Source: Psychromarinibacter sp048262455 (GTDB taxonomy: Bacteria > Pseudomonadota > Alphaproteobacteria > Rhodobacterales > Rhodobacteraceae). Taken from it: a stretch of 64,000 nt of DNA. The stretch is taken from assembly GCA_048262455.1 (NCBI GenBank), contig JBLXFD010000001.1:62001-126000 (forward strand). The letters run 5' to 3'. The notes beneath the pieces are model-generated. The model searched no databases, was not told the DNA's origin, and saw only the letters and a program-made list of their open reading frames with translations. The position numbers were made by a program, and so were the translations under genes. Below are positions 34,148-42,287 of this stretch, piece after piece. Each line of letters begins with the position of its first letter. Positions within the stretch are counted from its first letter, which is position 1.

Positions 34148-34887
34148 GCCTTACGGGCAAGCACGTGGTGGTGACGGGCGGCGGCAGCGGCGTGGGCGCC
34201 GCCACCGCGCAGGCCTTCGCGGCGGCGGGGGCGAAGGTGACCGTGATGGGCCGCCGCGCCGCGCCGCTGGAGGCGCAGGGGCTGGCGTTCGAGACCTGCG
34301 ACGTGACCGATGCCGAAGCGGTGGCCGCGGCCTTCGCCCGCGCGCGGGACCGGCAGGGGCCGGTGGCGGTGACGGTGGCCAACGCCGGGGCGGCCGACAG
34401 CGTGCCGTTCCACAAGATGACGCCGGCGACGCTGCAGGCCATGCTCTCGGTCAACGTGGCCGGGGTGGTCAATGCCTGGCAGGCGGGGCTGGGGGACATG
34501 CGCGGCGCGGGCTGGGGGCGGCTGATCGCCGTGGCCTCCACCGCCGGGCTGAAGGGCTATCCCTATGTCACCGCCTATTGCGCGGCGAAACACGCGGTGG
34601 TGGGGCTGACGCGGTCGCTGGCGCTGGAACTGGCGAAGACGGGGGTGACGGCGAACGCGCTCTGCCCCGGTTTCGTGGACACGCCGCTGCTGGACCGCTC
34701 CGTCGCGAACATCATCGAAAAGACCGGCCGGCCCGAGGCCGAGGCGCGGGCGGCGTTGGCGGCGAACAACCCGCAGGGCCGGCTGATCGACCCCTCGGAG
34801 GTGGCGGGCGCCGCGCTGTGGCTGTGCTCGGACAGCGCGGCGGGGGTGAACGGCCACGCGCTGGCGCTGTCGGGGGGCGAGGCGTGA
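34144..34887 (+). CDS. Short-chain dehydrogenase/reductase of the anthranilate operon
   Basis: 247-residue classical SDR: TGGGSGVG (11-18) binds NAD(P), NAG at 80-82, Ser132, Tyr145 and Lys149 (YCAAK) form the catalytic set, and PGFVDTPL follows. Its start overlaps the fusion gene stop (ATGA) and its stop overlaps the MarR start (GTGA). In this operon it would oxidise or reduce the alicyclic hydroxy/oxo-acyl-CoA formed after dearomatisation. Exact step is inferred. Confidence 0.88.
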   Translation: MSLTGKHVVVTGGGSGVGAATAQAFAAAGAKVTVMGRRAAPLEAQGLAFETCDVTDAEAVAAAFARARDRQGPVAVTVANAGAADSVPFHKMTPATLQAMLSVNVAGVVNAWQAGLGDMRGAGWGRLIAVASTAGLKGYPYVTAYCAAKHAVVGLTRSLALELAKTGVTANALCPGFVDTPLLDRSVANIIEKTGRPEAEARAALAANNPQGRLIDPSEVAGAALWLCSDSAAGVNGHALALSGGEA

Positions 34888-35327
34888 GCGCCGGGCGCGA
34901 AAGGCTGCGGCTGTGGCTGCGGCTGCTGAAGGCCTCGCGCGCCATCGAGGCGGAACTGCGCCGCCGCCTGCGCGACGAGTTCGCCAGCACCCTGCCGCGC
35001 TTCGACGTGCTCTCGGCGCTGGACCGGCGGCCCGAGGGGCTGAAGATGTCCGAGATCTCGGACCTGCTGCGGGTGTCGAACGGCAATGTCACCGGCATCG
35101 TCGAGCGGCTGACCCAGGAGGGGCTGACCTGCCGCGTCGCGGTGCCCGGCGACCGGCGCGCCCAGCGGGTGCGCCTGACCCCCGAGGGCCGCGCGGCCTT
35201 CGCGGAACTGGCCGGGGCCCATGCCCGCTGGATCGACGAGCTGCTGGGGGGGCTGGACTCCGCCCAGGCCGAGGAAATCAGCGCGCTGCTGGCGCGCGTG
35301 CCGAAGGAGATGAGCCATGCGCAGTGA
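34884..35327 (+). CDS. MarR family transcriptional regulator
   Basis: 147 residues from a GTG that overlaps the SDR stop. It is a winged-helix MarR protein: LKMSEISDLLRVSNGNVTGI is the HTH (about 54-73) and VERLTQEGLTCRVAVPGDRRAQRVRLT the recognition/wing part. MarR proteins in aromatic-CoA operons usually repress until the CoA thioester accumulates. The likely operator is the palindrome at 31781-31801. It overlaps the downstream crotonase gene by 11 bases. Confidence 0.9.
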   Translation: MSAGRERLRLWLRLLKASRAIEAELRRRLRDEFASTLPRFDVLSALDRRPEGLKMSEISDLLRVSNGNVTGIVERLTQEGLTCRVAVPGDRRAQRVRLTPEGRAAFAELAGAHARWIDELLGGLDSAQAEEISALLARVPKEMSHAQ

Positions 35328-36117
35328 CGTGCAGCACTTCCGCTGCGAGATCGAGGGGCCGGTGGCCTTCGTCTCGCTGGACCGGCCGGAGCGCAAGAAC
35401 CCCCTGACCTTCGACAGCTACGCCGAGCTGCGCGACTGGTTCCGGGATCTCGCCTACGACGACACGGTGCGGGCGGTGGTCTTCGGGGGCAGCGGGGGGA
35501 ACTTCTCGTCCGGGGGCGACGTGCACGAGATCATCGGCCCGCTGACCCGGATGAACATGAAGGAGCTGCTGGCCTTCACCCGGATGACCGGCGACCTTGT
35601 GCGGGCGATGATCGGCTGCGGCAAGCCGGTGATCGCGGCGGTGGAAGGGGTCTGCGCCGGGGCGGGGGCGATCATCGCCATGGCCTCGGACCTGCGGCTG
35701 GCGGCGCCGGACGCGAAGGTGGCCTTCCTGTTCAACCGCGTGGGGCTGGCGGGCTGCGACATGGGCGCCTGCGCGATCCTGCCCCGGATCATCGGCCAGG
35801 GGAGGGCGGCGGAGCTGCTGTACACCGGCCGGTCGATGTCCGCCGAAGAGGGCGAGCGCTGGGGCTTTTTCAACCGCGTGGTGCCGGAGGGCGGGCTGGA
35901 GGCCGCGGCGCGCGAGCTGGCCGGGCGGATCGCGGCGGGGCCGGGCTTTGCCAACTCGATGACCAAGACCATGCTGGCGCAGGAATGGTCCATGAGCCTC
36001 GAGCAGGCGATCGAGGCCGAGGCGCAGGCCCAGGCGATCTGCATGCAGGGCAACGATTTCCGCAGGGCGTATGAGGCCTTCGTGGCGAAGGAGAAACCGG
36101 TTTTCGCGGGTGACTGA
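35317..36117 (+). CDS. Crotonase-fold enoyl-CoA hydratase/isomerase family protein
   Basis: 266 residues with the crotonase oxyanion loops NFSSGGDVHE (62-71) and GVCAGAG (111-117). Compared with rat enoyl-CoA hydratase, both catalytic glutamates look absent: the GGGCEL-like site reads GAGAII and the PEI site reads NRV. Asp148 (GLAGCDMGA) is a candidate acid/base, as in PaaG-type isomerases. So an isomerase or ring-opening hydrolase acting on the alicyclic CoA ester is as likely as a hydratase. Second overlapping gene of the MarR operon. Confidence 0.87.
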   Translation: MRSDVQHFRCEIEGPVAFVSLDRPERKNPLTFDSYAELRDWFRDLAYDDTVRAVVFGGSGGNFSSGGDVHEIIGPLTRMNMKELLAFTRMTGDLVRAMIGCGKPVIAAVEGVCAGAGAIIAMASDLRLAAPDAKVAFLFNRVGLAGCDMGACAILPRIIGQGRAAELLYTGRSMSAEEGERWGFFNRVVPEGGLEAAARELAGRIAAGPGFANSMTKTMLAQEWSMSLEQAIEAEAQAQAICMQGNDFRRAYEAFVAKEKPVFAGD

Positions 36118-36118
36118 C

Positions 36119-36170
36119 GGCCAGGGGCTCTGCCCCTGGACCCCGAGGTATTTGGAACAAGAAGAAACAG
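36119..36170 (-). repeat. REP-like dispersed repeat, copy C (inside the anthranilate operon)
   Basis: CCAGGGGC-TCT-GCCCCTGG hairpin (36121-36139), then CCCCGAGGTATTTGG and AACAAGAAGAAAC, the reverse complement layout of copies A and B. It fills the whole gap between the crotonase stop and the ACAD start and supplies that gene's ribosome-binding leader (GAAGAAAC). Confidence 0.62.
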
Positions 36171-36171
36171 C

Positions 36172-37320
36172 ATGGCGGATTCTACTTACCTGACGTGGCC
36201 CTTCTTCGAGGACCGGCACCGGGCGCTGGCGGCGCAGGTGGAGGAGTTTGCCGGCGGGCTGGCGGTGGATCATTCGGACGTGGACGCGGCCTGCCGGGGG
36301 CTGGTGGCGGCGCTGGGTGCGGCAGGAATCGCGGCGCATTCGGGGGCGGCGGACGGCCGGCTGGACGTGCGGGCGCTGTGCCTGATCCGCGAGACCCTGG
36401 CGCGGGCCGACGGGCTGGCGGATTTCGCCTTCGCGATGCAGGGGCTGGGGACCGGGGCGATCAGCCTGTTCGGCACCGAGGCGCAGAAGGCGGCCTGGCT
36501 GCCCGAGACCCGCGCCGGGCGCGCCATTTCCGGCTTTGCCCTGACCGAGCCGGGGTCTGGCAGCGACGTGGCGGCCTCGACCATGACCGCGGTGCGGGAC
36601 GGGGACGGCTTCGTGCTGGAGGGCGAGAAGACCTGGATCTCGAACGGCGGGATCGCCGATGTCTACACCGTCTTCGCCCGCACCGGCGAGGCGCCGGGGG
36701 CGCGGGGGCTGTCGGCCTTCGTGGTGCCCGCGGACAGCCCCGGGCTGGCGGTGGCCGAGCGGCTGGAGACCCTGGCGCCGCACCCGCTGGCGCGGCTGCG
36801 CTTCGACGGCTGCCGGGTGCCGGAAACGGCGATGCTGGGGGCGCCGGGCAAGGGCTTTGCCGTCGCAATGGCGGTGCTGGACGTGTTCCGCCCCACCGTG
36901 GCCGCCGCCGCGCTGGGCTTTGCCCGCCGGGCGCTGGACGCGGCGCTGGAGCGGGTGACCACGCGGCACGTGCAGGGGGCGGCGCTGGCCGAGCTGCAGC
37001 TGGTGCAGGGCCACATCGCCGACATGGCGCTGGACGTGGACGCGGCGGCGCTGCTGACCTACCGCGCCGCCTGGGCCCGGGACGCGGGCGCGCCGCGCAT
37101 CACCCGCGAGGCGGCGATGGCCAAGCTGTTCTCGACCGAGCGGGCGCAGCGGGTGATCGCCGCCGCGGTGCAGCTGCACGGCGGCGACGGGGTGCGCGCC
37201 GGCGCGCCGGTGGAGCAGCTATACCGCGAGATCCGGGCGCTGCGGATCTACGAGGGCGCCTCGGACGTCCAGAAAGTCATCATCGCCCGCCAGGTGCTGG
37301 CGGCGTTCAGGGGAGACTGA
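36172..37320 (+). CDS. Acyl-CoA dehydrogenase of the anthranilate operon
   Basis: 382-residue FAD acyl-CoA dehydrogenase. GFALTEPGSGSDVA and KTWISNGGIADVYTVFAR bind FAD/substrate; the C-terminal RIYEGASDVQKVIIARQ keeps the canonical YEG glutamate base. It would introduce a double bond in the cyclohexane-type or ring-opened acyl-CoA. The start codon abuts REP-like copy C. The next gene, the CoA ligase, begins two bases after its stop. Confidence 0.9.
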   Translation: MADSTYLTWPFFEDRHRALAAQVEEFAGGLAVDHSDVDAACRGLVAALGAAGIAAHSGAADGRLDVRALCLIRETLARADGLADFAFAMQGLGTGAISLFGTEAQKAAWLPETRAGRAISGFALTEPGSGSDVAASTMTAVRDGDGFVLEGEKTWISNGGIADVYTVFARTGEAPGARGLSAFVVPADSPGLAVAERLETLAPHPLARLRFDGCRVPETAMLGAPGKGFAVAMAVLDVFRPTVAAAALGFARRALDAALERVTTRHVQGAALAELQLVQGHIADMALDVDAAALLTYRAAWARDAGAPRITREAAMAKLFSTERAQRVIAAAVQLHGGDGVRAGAPVEQLYREIRALRIYEGASDVQKVIIARQVLAAFRGD

Positions 37321-37322
37321 CC

Positions 37323-38936
37323 ATGCTGCGGCCCTCGGCCCATACCGATACCTTCGCCCGTGACAACCTGCCCCCCGCCGATACCTGGCCGGACCTGCGG
37401 CTGGAGGGCTTCGACTACCCCGACCGGCTGAACGCCGCGGTGGAGCTGACCGACCGCATGGTCGAGAAGGGCTTTGGCGACCGCACCGCGCTGATCGGCA
37501 ACGGCCGGCGGCGCACCTACAAGGAGCTGGCGGACTGGACCAACCGGCTGGCCCACGTGCTGGTGGAGGACCTCGGCGTCGAGCCCGGCAGCCGGGTGCT
37601 GATCCGCGCCGCCAACAACCCCGCGCTGGTGGCCTGCTGGCTGGCGGCGACCAAGGCCGGGGCGGTGGTGGTGAACTCCATGTCGATGATGCGCGCGGCC
37701 GAGCTGCGCAAGTTCATCGACAAGGCCGAGATCCGGCTGGCGCTGTGCGACACCCGGCTGATGGAGGAGATGGAGAAGGCCGCCGAGGGCAGCCGCTTCC
37801 TGCAGCGGGTGGTGGGTTTCGACGGCAGCTCGAACCACGAGGCGGAACTGGACCGCATGGCGCTGGAGAAGCCGGTGCATTTCGACGCGGTGCAGACCAG
37901 CCAGGACGACGTGGCGCTGATGGGCTTCACCTCCGGCTCTACCGGCGAGCCGAAGGCGACCATGCACTTTCACCGCGACCTGCTGATCATCGCCGACGGC
38001 TACGCGCGCGAGGTGCTGCAGGTGACGCCTGACGACGTCTTCGTGGGCTCGCCGCCCCTGGCCTTCACCTTCGGGCTGGGGGGGCTGGCGATCTTCCCGC
38101 TGCGCTTTGGCGCCACCGCGACGCTGCTGGAGAACGCGGCGCCGCCGAACCTGATCGAGATCATCCAGAAGTACCGCGCCACCGTCTGCTTTACCGCCCC
38201 CACCGCCTACCGCGCCATGCTGCGCGCGATGGAGGAGGGGGCCGACCTGTCCAGCCTGCGCGCCGCCGTCTCGGCCGGCGAGACGCTGCCGGCGCCGGTC
38301 TACGAGGAATGGCGCGCGAAGACCGGCAAGCCGATGCTGGACGGCATCGGCGCCACCGAGATGCTGCATATCTTCATCTCGAACCGCTTCGACGACCACC
38401 GCCCCGCCTGCACCGGCCGGCCGGTGACCGGCTACGAGGCCAAGGTGATCGGCCCGGACGGAGAGACGCTGGCGCCGGGCGAGATGGGGCGGCTGGCGGT
38501 GCGCGGCCCCACCGGTTGCCGCTACCTGCGGGGCGAGCGGCAGGCGGGCTACGTGCTGGACGGCTGGAACGTCACCGGCGACAGCTTCATGATGGACGAG
38601 GACGGCTATTTCCACTTCGCCGCCCGCAACGACGACATCATCCTGTCCTCCGGCTACAACATCGCGGGGCCCGAGGTGGAGGCGGCGCTGCTGTCGCATC
38701 CGGCGGTGGCGGAATGCGCGGTGATCGGCGTGCCGGACGAAGAGCGGGGGCACATCGTGCAGGCCCACGTGGTGCTGGACGCCTCGGCCGAGCCCGGCGC
38801 GGCGATGGTCAAGGCGCTGCAGGACCACGTGAAGGCGCAGATCTCGCCCTACAAGTACCCGCGCTCGGTGGTCTTCACCCCGGCGCTTCCGAAGACCGAG
38901 ACCGGCAAGGTCCAGCGCTTCCGGCTGAAGCCATGA
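37323..38936 (+). CDS. Benzoate-CoA ligase family protein, probable 2-aminobenzoate-CoA ligase
   Basis: 537-residue AMP-forming acyl-CoA synthetase. The ATP-binding P-loop is GFTSGSTGEPKATMHFH (about 205-221), the A5-type motif is DGIGATEMLHIFIS, and the A10 lysine lies in LPKTETGKVQRF at the C-terminus. Similarity in layout is to benzoate/aminobenzoate-CoA ligases. It activates the acid that the fusion enzyme at 31853 attacks; the neighbouring tryptophan dioxygenase points to anthranilate as substrate. Overlaps kynA by ATGA. Confidence 0.9.
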   Translation: MLRPSAHTDTFARDNLPPADTWPDLRLEGFDYPDRLNAAVELTDRMVEKGFGDRTALIGNGRRRTYKELADWTNRLAHVLVEDLGVEPGSRVLIRAANNPALVACWLAATKAGAVVVNSMSMMRAAELRKFIDKAEIRLALCDTRLMEEMEKAAEGSRFLQRVVGFDGSSNHEAELDRMALEKPVHFDAVQTSQDDVALMGFTSGSTGEPKATMHFHRDLLIIADGYAREVLQVTPDDVFVGSPPLAFTFGLGGLAIFPLRFGATATLLENAAPPNLIEIIQKYRATVCFTAPTAYRAMLRAMEEGADLSSLRAAVSAGETLPAPVYEEWRAKTGKPMLDGIGATEMLHIFISNRFDDHRPACTGRPVTGYEAKVIGPDGETLAPGEMGRLAVRGPTGCRYLRGERQAGYVLDGWNVTGDSFMMDEDGYFHFAARNDDIILSSGYNIAGPEVEAALLSHPAVAECAVIGVPDEERGHIVQAHVVLDASAEPGAAMVKALQDHVKAQISPYKYPRSVVFTPALPKTETGKVQRFRLKP

Positions 38937-39760
38937 GCGGGCCGGTGGAGGCGGCGGAGGGCGCCAAGATGGACATGTCGGGGGACATGTCCTACGGCGA
39001 CTACCTGTCGCTGGAGACGATCCTGGACGCCCAGCACCCGCTGAGCGCGGCCCACGACGAGATGCTGTTCATCGTGCAGCACCAGACCTCGGAGCTGTGG
39101 ATGCGCCTGGCGATCCACGAGTTGCAGGCGGCGCGGCAGGCGCTGGAGGCGGGGCAGTTGCGGCCGGCCTTCAAGATGCTGACCCGGGTGGCGCGGATCT
39201 TCGAGCAGCTCAATTCGGCCTGGGACGTGCTGCGGACCATGACGCCCTCGGAATACACCCGGTTCCGTGACACGCTGGGGGCCTCATCGGGGTTCCAGTC
39301 GCACCAGTACCGGCTGATCGAGTTCATCCTGGGCAACCGCAACCGCAACATGCTGAAGCTGCACGCGCACCGCCCGGGCACGCTGGCGCTGCTGGAGGCG
39401 GAACTGGCGCGCCCCTCGCTGTACGATGCGGCGCTGGCGCTGCTGGACGGCTCAAGCGCCGGGCCGGTGGGGCTGCGCCCGCCCTCGGACGAAGCGCACG
39501 CCGCGCGGCCCGAGGTGATGGAAGGCTGGAAGCGGGTCTACCAGGACACCGACACCCACTGGTCGCTGTACGAGCTGGCCGAGAAGCTGGTGGATCTGGA
39601 GGACTACTTCCGCCGCTGGCGCTTCAACCACGTCACCACGGTGGAACGGATCATCGGCTTCAAGCGCGGCACCGGCGGCACCGCCGGCGTGTCCTACCTG
39701 CGCAAGATGCTGGAGGTGGAGCTGTTTCCCGAGCTCTGGCAGCTGCGGGGGGTGCTTTGA
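38933..39760 (+). CDS. kynA: Tryptophan 2,3-dioxygenase
   Basis: 275-residue heme enzyme that opens the indole ring of L-tryptophan to N-formylkynurenine. FIVQHQTSELWMRL holds the distal His and substrate contacts, SSGFQSHQYRLIEF follows, and RWRFNHVTTVERIIG carries the proximal heme His before the GTGGTAGVSYL loop. Kynurenine formamidase and kynureninase, needed to reach anthranilate, are not in the window. Gene overlap with the ligase (ATGA) ties tryptophan breakdown to anthraniloyl-CoA catabolism. Confidence 0.95.
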   Translation: MSGPVEAAEGAKMDMSGDMSYGDYLSLETILDAQHPLSAAHDEMLFIVQHQTSELWMRLAIHELQAARQALEAGQLRPAFKMLTRVARIFEQLNSAWDVLRTMTPSEYTRFRDTLGASSGFQSHQYRLIEFILGNRNRNMLKLHAHRPGTLALLEAELARPSLYDAALALLDGSSAGPVGLRPPSDEAHAARPEVMEGWKRVYQDTDTHWSLYELAEKLVDLEDYFRRWRFNHVTTVERIIGFKRGTGGTAGVSYLRKMLEVELFPELWQLRGVL

Positions 39761-39783
39761 TGGATCAGGAAGGGGAGGGCCGC

Positions 39784-40185
39784 ATGGGTCATCGCAACAT
39801 CCAGCCCGAGGGCTGGGCCCCGGCGCGGGGCTATGCCAACGGGATCGAGGCCGAGGGGGTCCTGTACGTCGGCGGGCAGATCGGCTGGAACGCGCAGCAG
39901 GTCTTCGAGGCCACCGATTTCATCGGCCAGCTGGAACAGGCGCTGCGCAACATCGCCGACGTGGTGCGCACCGCCGGCGGGCAGGTGGAGGACGTGGTGC
40001 GCCTGACCTGGTTCATCACCGACAAGCGCGAGTACATGGCCCGCCAGCGCGAGGTGGGCGCGGCCTACCGCAGGGTCTTCGGCAAGCACTTTCCCGCCAT
40101 GTCGGTGGTGGTGGTGCGCGAGCTGATCGAGGACCAGGCGCTGATCGAGATCGAGGCCACCGCGGTGCTGCGCCGCCCTGCGTGA
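39784..40185 (+). CDS. RidA (YjgF/YER057c) family protein
   Basis: 133 residues, the usual Rid length: ANGIEAEGVLYVGGQIGW, AGGQVEDVVRLTWFIT, and a C-terminal LIEIEATAV. Canonical RidA uses an Arg in PARS for imine hydrolysis; here the segment reads PAMSVVVV, so that Arg appears to be Met and classical enamine/imine deaminase activity is uncertain. It could still bind the 2-amino-cyclohexenyl-CoA intermediate. A strong AGGGGAGGG precedes this ATG; ATG 39760, overlapping the kynA stop, is the alternative start. Last gene of the operon. Confidence 0.85.
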   Translation: MGHRNIQPEGWAPARGYANGIEAEGVLYVGGQIGWNAQQVFEATDFIGQLEQALRNIADVVRTAGGQVEDVVRLTWFITDKREYMARQREVGAAYRRVFGKHFPAMSVVVVRELIEDQALIEIEATAVLRRPA

Positions 40186-40285
40186 ACCCGCATATTTTTC
40201 CACATGGTGCACATCATGGAAAGAATCTGCCTAGGATGCCGCAGCGGGTGCTGATTCGACGCCCGCACATCCTTGGGAGGACAGA

Positions 40286-41212
40286 TTGAAACATCGCTTT
40301 ATGAAGGGCCTGACCCTTGCCGCCGCCCTCGTGGCGCAGCCCGCGCTGGCGCAGGAGACCATTGGCTTCTCGGTGCCCAGCCTCGGCTTCCCGTTCTTCG
40401 TGCACATGCAGAACCAGTTCAACGCCGCCGCCGAGGAGGCGGGCGTGACGGTGCAGAACTACGACGGGCAGAACCAGACCACCAAGCAGACCTCGGACGT
40501 CGAGGCGGGGATCATCGCCGGGCTGGACGGGCTGGTGATCAGCCCGATCGACTCCGTCGCCATGGCCCCGGCCGTGCGCCAGGCGGTCGAGAACGGCATC
40601 CCGGTGATTACCGTCGACCGCCGCGTTGACGGGGTGGACGTGCTGGGCCACGTGGGCGCCGACAACGTCAAGGGCGGCGAGGCGCAGGCCAACCTGATCG
40701 TCGAGATGTTCCCGGACGGCGCGCGCATCGTGAACCTGCAGGGCCAGCCCGGTTCCAGCCCCGCGATCGACCGCAACGCCGGCGTGCACAACGTGCTGGA
40801 CTCGATGGCCGACAAGTACGAGTTCGTGGCCGAGCAGACCGCCAACTTCGCCCGCGAGGAAGGCGCCAGCGTGACGGAATCGATCCTCGCCGGCCTCGAC
40901 AGCCCGCCGGACGTGATCGTGGCCGCCAACGACGACATGGCGCTGGGCGCGATGCAGGTGGTGCAGGAGCAGGGGCTCGACATCGCCATCATCGGCTTCG
41001 ACGCGCTGCCAGAGGCGCTGGCGGCGGTGCGTGACGGCACCCTGACCGCCACGATCGAGCAGATGCCCGGCGGCCAGGCCACCGGCGCGCTCGAGGCGAT
41101 CCTCGCCCACCTGCGCGACGGCACCGCGCCCGAGAAGGTGACGCTGCTGACGCCGATCGCGATCACCAAGGACAACATCGACCAGGCCGAACGCCTGGGC
41201 GAGATCGAGTGA
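40286..41212 (+). CDS. CUT2-type sugar ABC transporter, periplasmic binding protein
   Basis: 308 residues beginning at TTG: GGGAGG lies 5 bases upstream, whereas the next in-frame ATG (40301) is 20 bases away from it. Signal peptide ends at QPALAQ (18-23). The mature part is a ribose-binding-protein-like fold: TIGFSVPSLGFPFFVHMQNQF, ISPIDSVAMAPAV, VGADNVKGGEAQAN, VAANDDMALGAMQV. Ligand is probably a sugar or sugar derivative. The gap upstream (40186-40285) has ATATTTTTCC and a GGTGCAC element, the likely promoter region. First gene of an ABC operon ending before sulfatase 1. Confidence 0.9.
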   Translation: MKHRFMKGLTLAAALVAQPALAQETIGFSVPSLGFPFFVHMQNQFNAAAEEAGVTVQNYDGQNQTTKQTSDVEAGIIAGLDGLVISPIDSVAMAPAVRQAVENGIPVITVDRRVDGVDVLGHVGADNVKGGEAQANLIVEMFPDGARIVNLQGQPGSSPAIDRNAGVHNVLDSMADKYEFVAEQTANFAREEGASVTESILAGLDSPPDVIVAANDDMALGAMQVVQEQGLDIAIIGFDALPEALAAVRDGTLTATIEQMPGGQATGALEAILAHLRDGTAPEKVTLLTPIAITKDNIDQAERLGEIE

Positions 41213-41220
41213 TCCACCCT

Positions 41221-41248
41221 TGTCCGCGCCCCTTGGTGGGCGCGGACA
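41221..41248 (+). promoter_or_regulatory. Intercistronic hairpin after the binding-protein gene
   Basis: Perfect 11-bp stem TGTCCGCGCCC/GGGCGCGGACA with loop CTTGGT, 9 bases after the stop codon. No T-run follows. Such stems commonly protect the 5′ message or cause partial termination, so that the binding protein is made in excess over the membrane parts. Confidence 0.7.
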
Positions 41249-41282
41249 CCCTTGATTTCCCTCAATTCCTTTCGACGGTGAC

Positions 41283-42287
41283 ATGAGCCTTTCCCCATCC
41301 CGGCCCGGCGGCTTCGATCCCGTCGACTTCGCCGCGCGCCATTCCGCGCCGCTGTTCCTGATCCTGCTGGTGATCGTCTTCGCCGCGCTGGAGCCGCGCT
41401 TCCTGCACCCGCTGAACGTGATGAATGTGTTCCGGCAGGTCTCGATCTCGGGGCTGATCGCGTTGGGCATGACCTTCGTGATCCTGACGGCGGGGATCGA
41501 CCTGTCGGTGGGCTCGCTGGTGGCGCTGGCGGGGCTGGTGGGCGCCTACGTGGCCAAGGGCGGGCTGGAAAGCCGCTTTGCCGTGGGCAGCGGCGCCGAG
41601 GGCAACCCGGTGATCCTGGCCTTCCTCGCGGCCGCCGCGGTGGGTATCATCTGCGGCGCGTTGCAGGGCTGGGCGATCACCCGGCTCAGGGTGCCGCCCT
41701 TCGTGGTGACGCTGGGGGGCATGACCGCCTTCCGCGGCGCCGCGCTGCTGTTCTCGGGCGGCGGGCCGATCAGCGGCTTTTCCGCCGACTACGGCTGGTG
41801 GGGGCAGGGGCGCATCCTGACCGTGCCGGTGCCGGTGATCATCTTCGTGGTGGCGGCGGTGCTGGCCCACGTGGTGCTGCGCCACAGCCGCTTCGGCCTG
41901 CACGTCTACGCGGTGGGCGGCAACCCGGCGGCGGCGGATGCCAACGGCGTCGCGGTGCGGCGGGTGACGCTGATGTGCTACGTCATCGTCGGCTTCATGT
42001 GCGGGCTGGCCAGCTTCCTGCTGTCGGCGCGGCTGAACTCGGCCGAGGCGGTGGCCGGCATCATGCTCGAACTCGACGTGATCGCCGCCGTGGTGATCGG
42101 CGGCACCTCGCTGTTCGGCGGGGTGGGCAGCGTCTTCGGCACGGTGATCGGCGCGCTGCTGATCGGGGTGCTGCGCAACGGGCTGGTGCTGCTGAACGTG
42201 TCCTCCTTCATCCAGCAGATCGTGATCGGGCTGATCCTGGTGGCCGCGGTGGCCATCGACCAGTCGGCGGCAAGGCGGCGGGCATGA
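41283..42287 (+). CDS. CUT2-type sugar ABC transporter permease
   Basis: 334-residue RbsC/FrcC-type permease with eight to ten hydrophobic spans. LIALGMTFVILTAGIDLSVG is the family signature, and GLHVYAVGGNPAAADANGV is the cytoplasmic coupling loop contacting the ATPase. A single permease gene implies a homodimer. It overlaps the ATPase gene by ATGA. Confidence 0.93.
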   Translation: MSLSPSRPGGFDPVDFAARHSAPLFLILLVIVFAALEPRFLHPLNVMNVFRQVSISGLIALGMTFVILTAGIDLSVGSLVALAGLVGAYVAKGGLESRFAVGSGAEGNPVILAFLAAAAVGIICGALQGWAITRLRVPPFVVTLGGMTAFRGAALLFSGGGPISGFSADYGWWGQGRILTVPVPVIIFVVAAVLAHVVLRHSRFGLHVYAVGGNPAAADANGVAVRRVTLMCYVIVGFMCGLASFLLSARLNSAEAVAGIMLELDVIAAVVIGGTSLFGGVGSVFGTVIGALLIGVLRNGLVLLNVSSFIQQIVIGLILVAAVAIDQSAARRRA

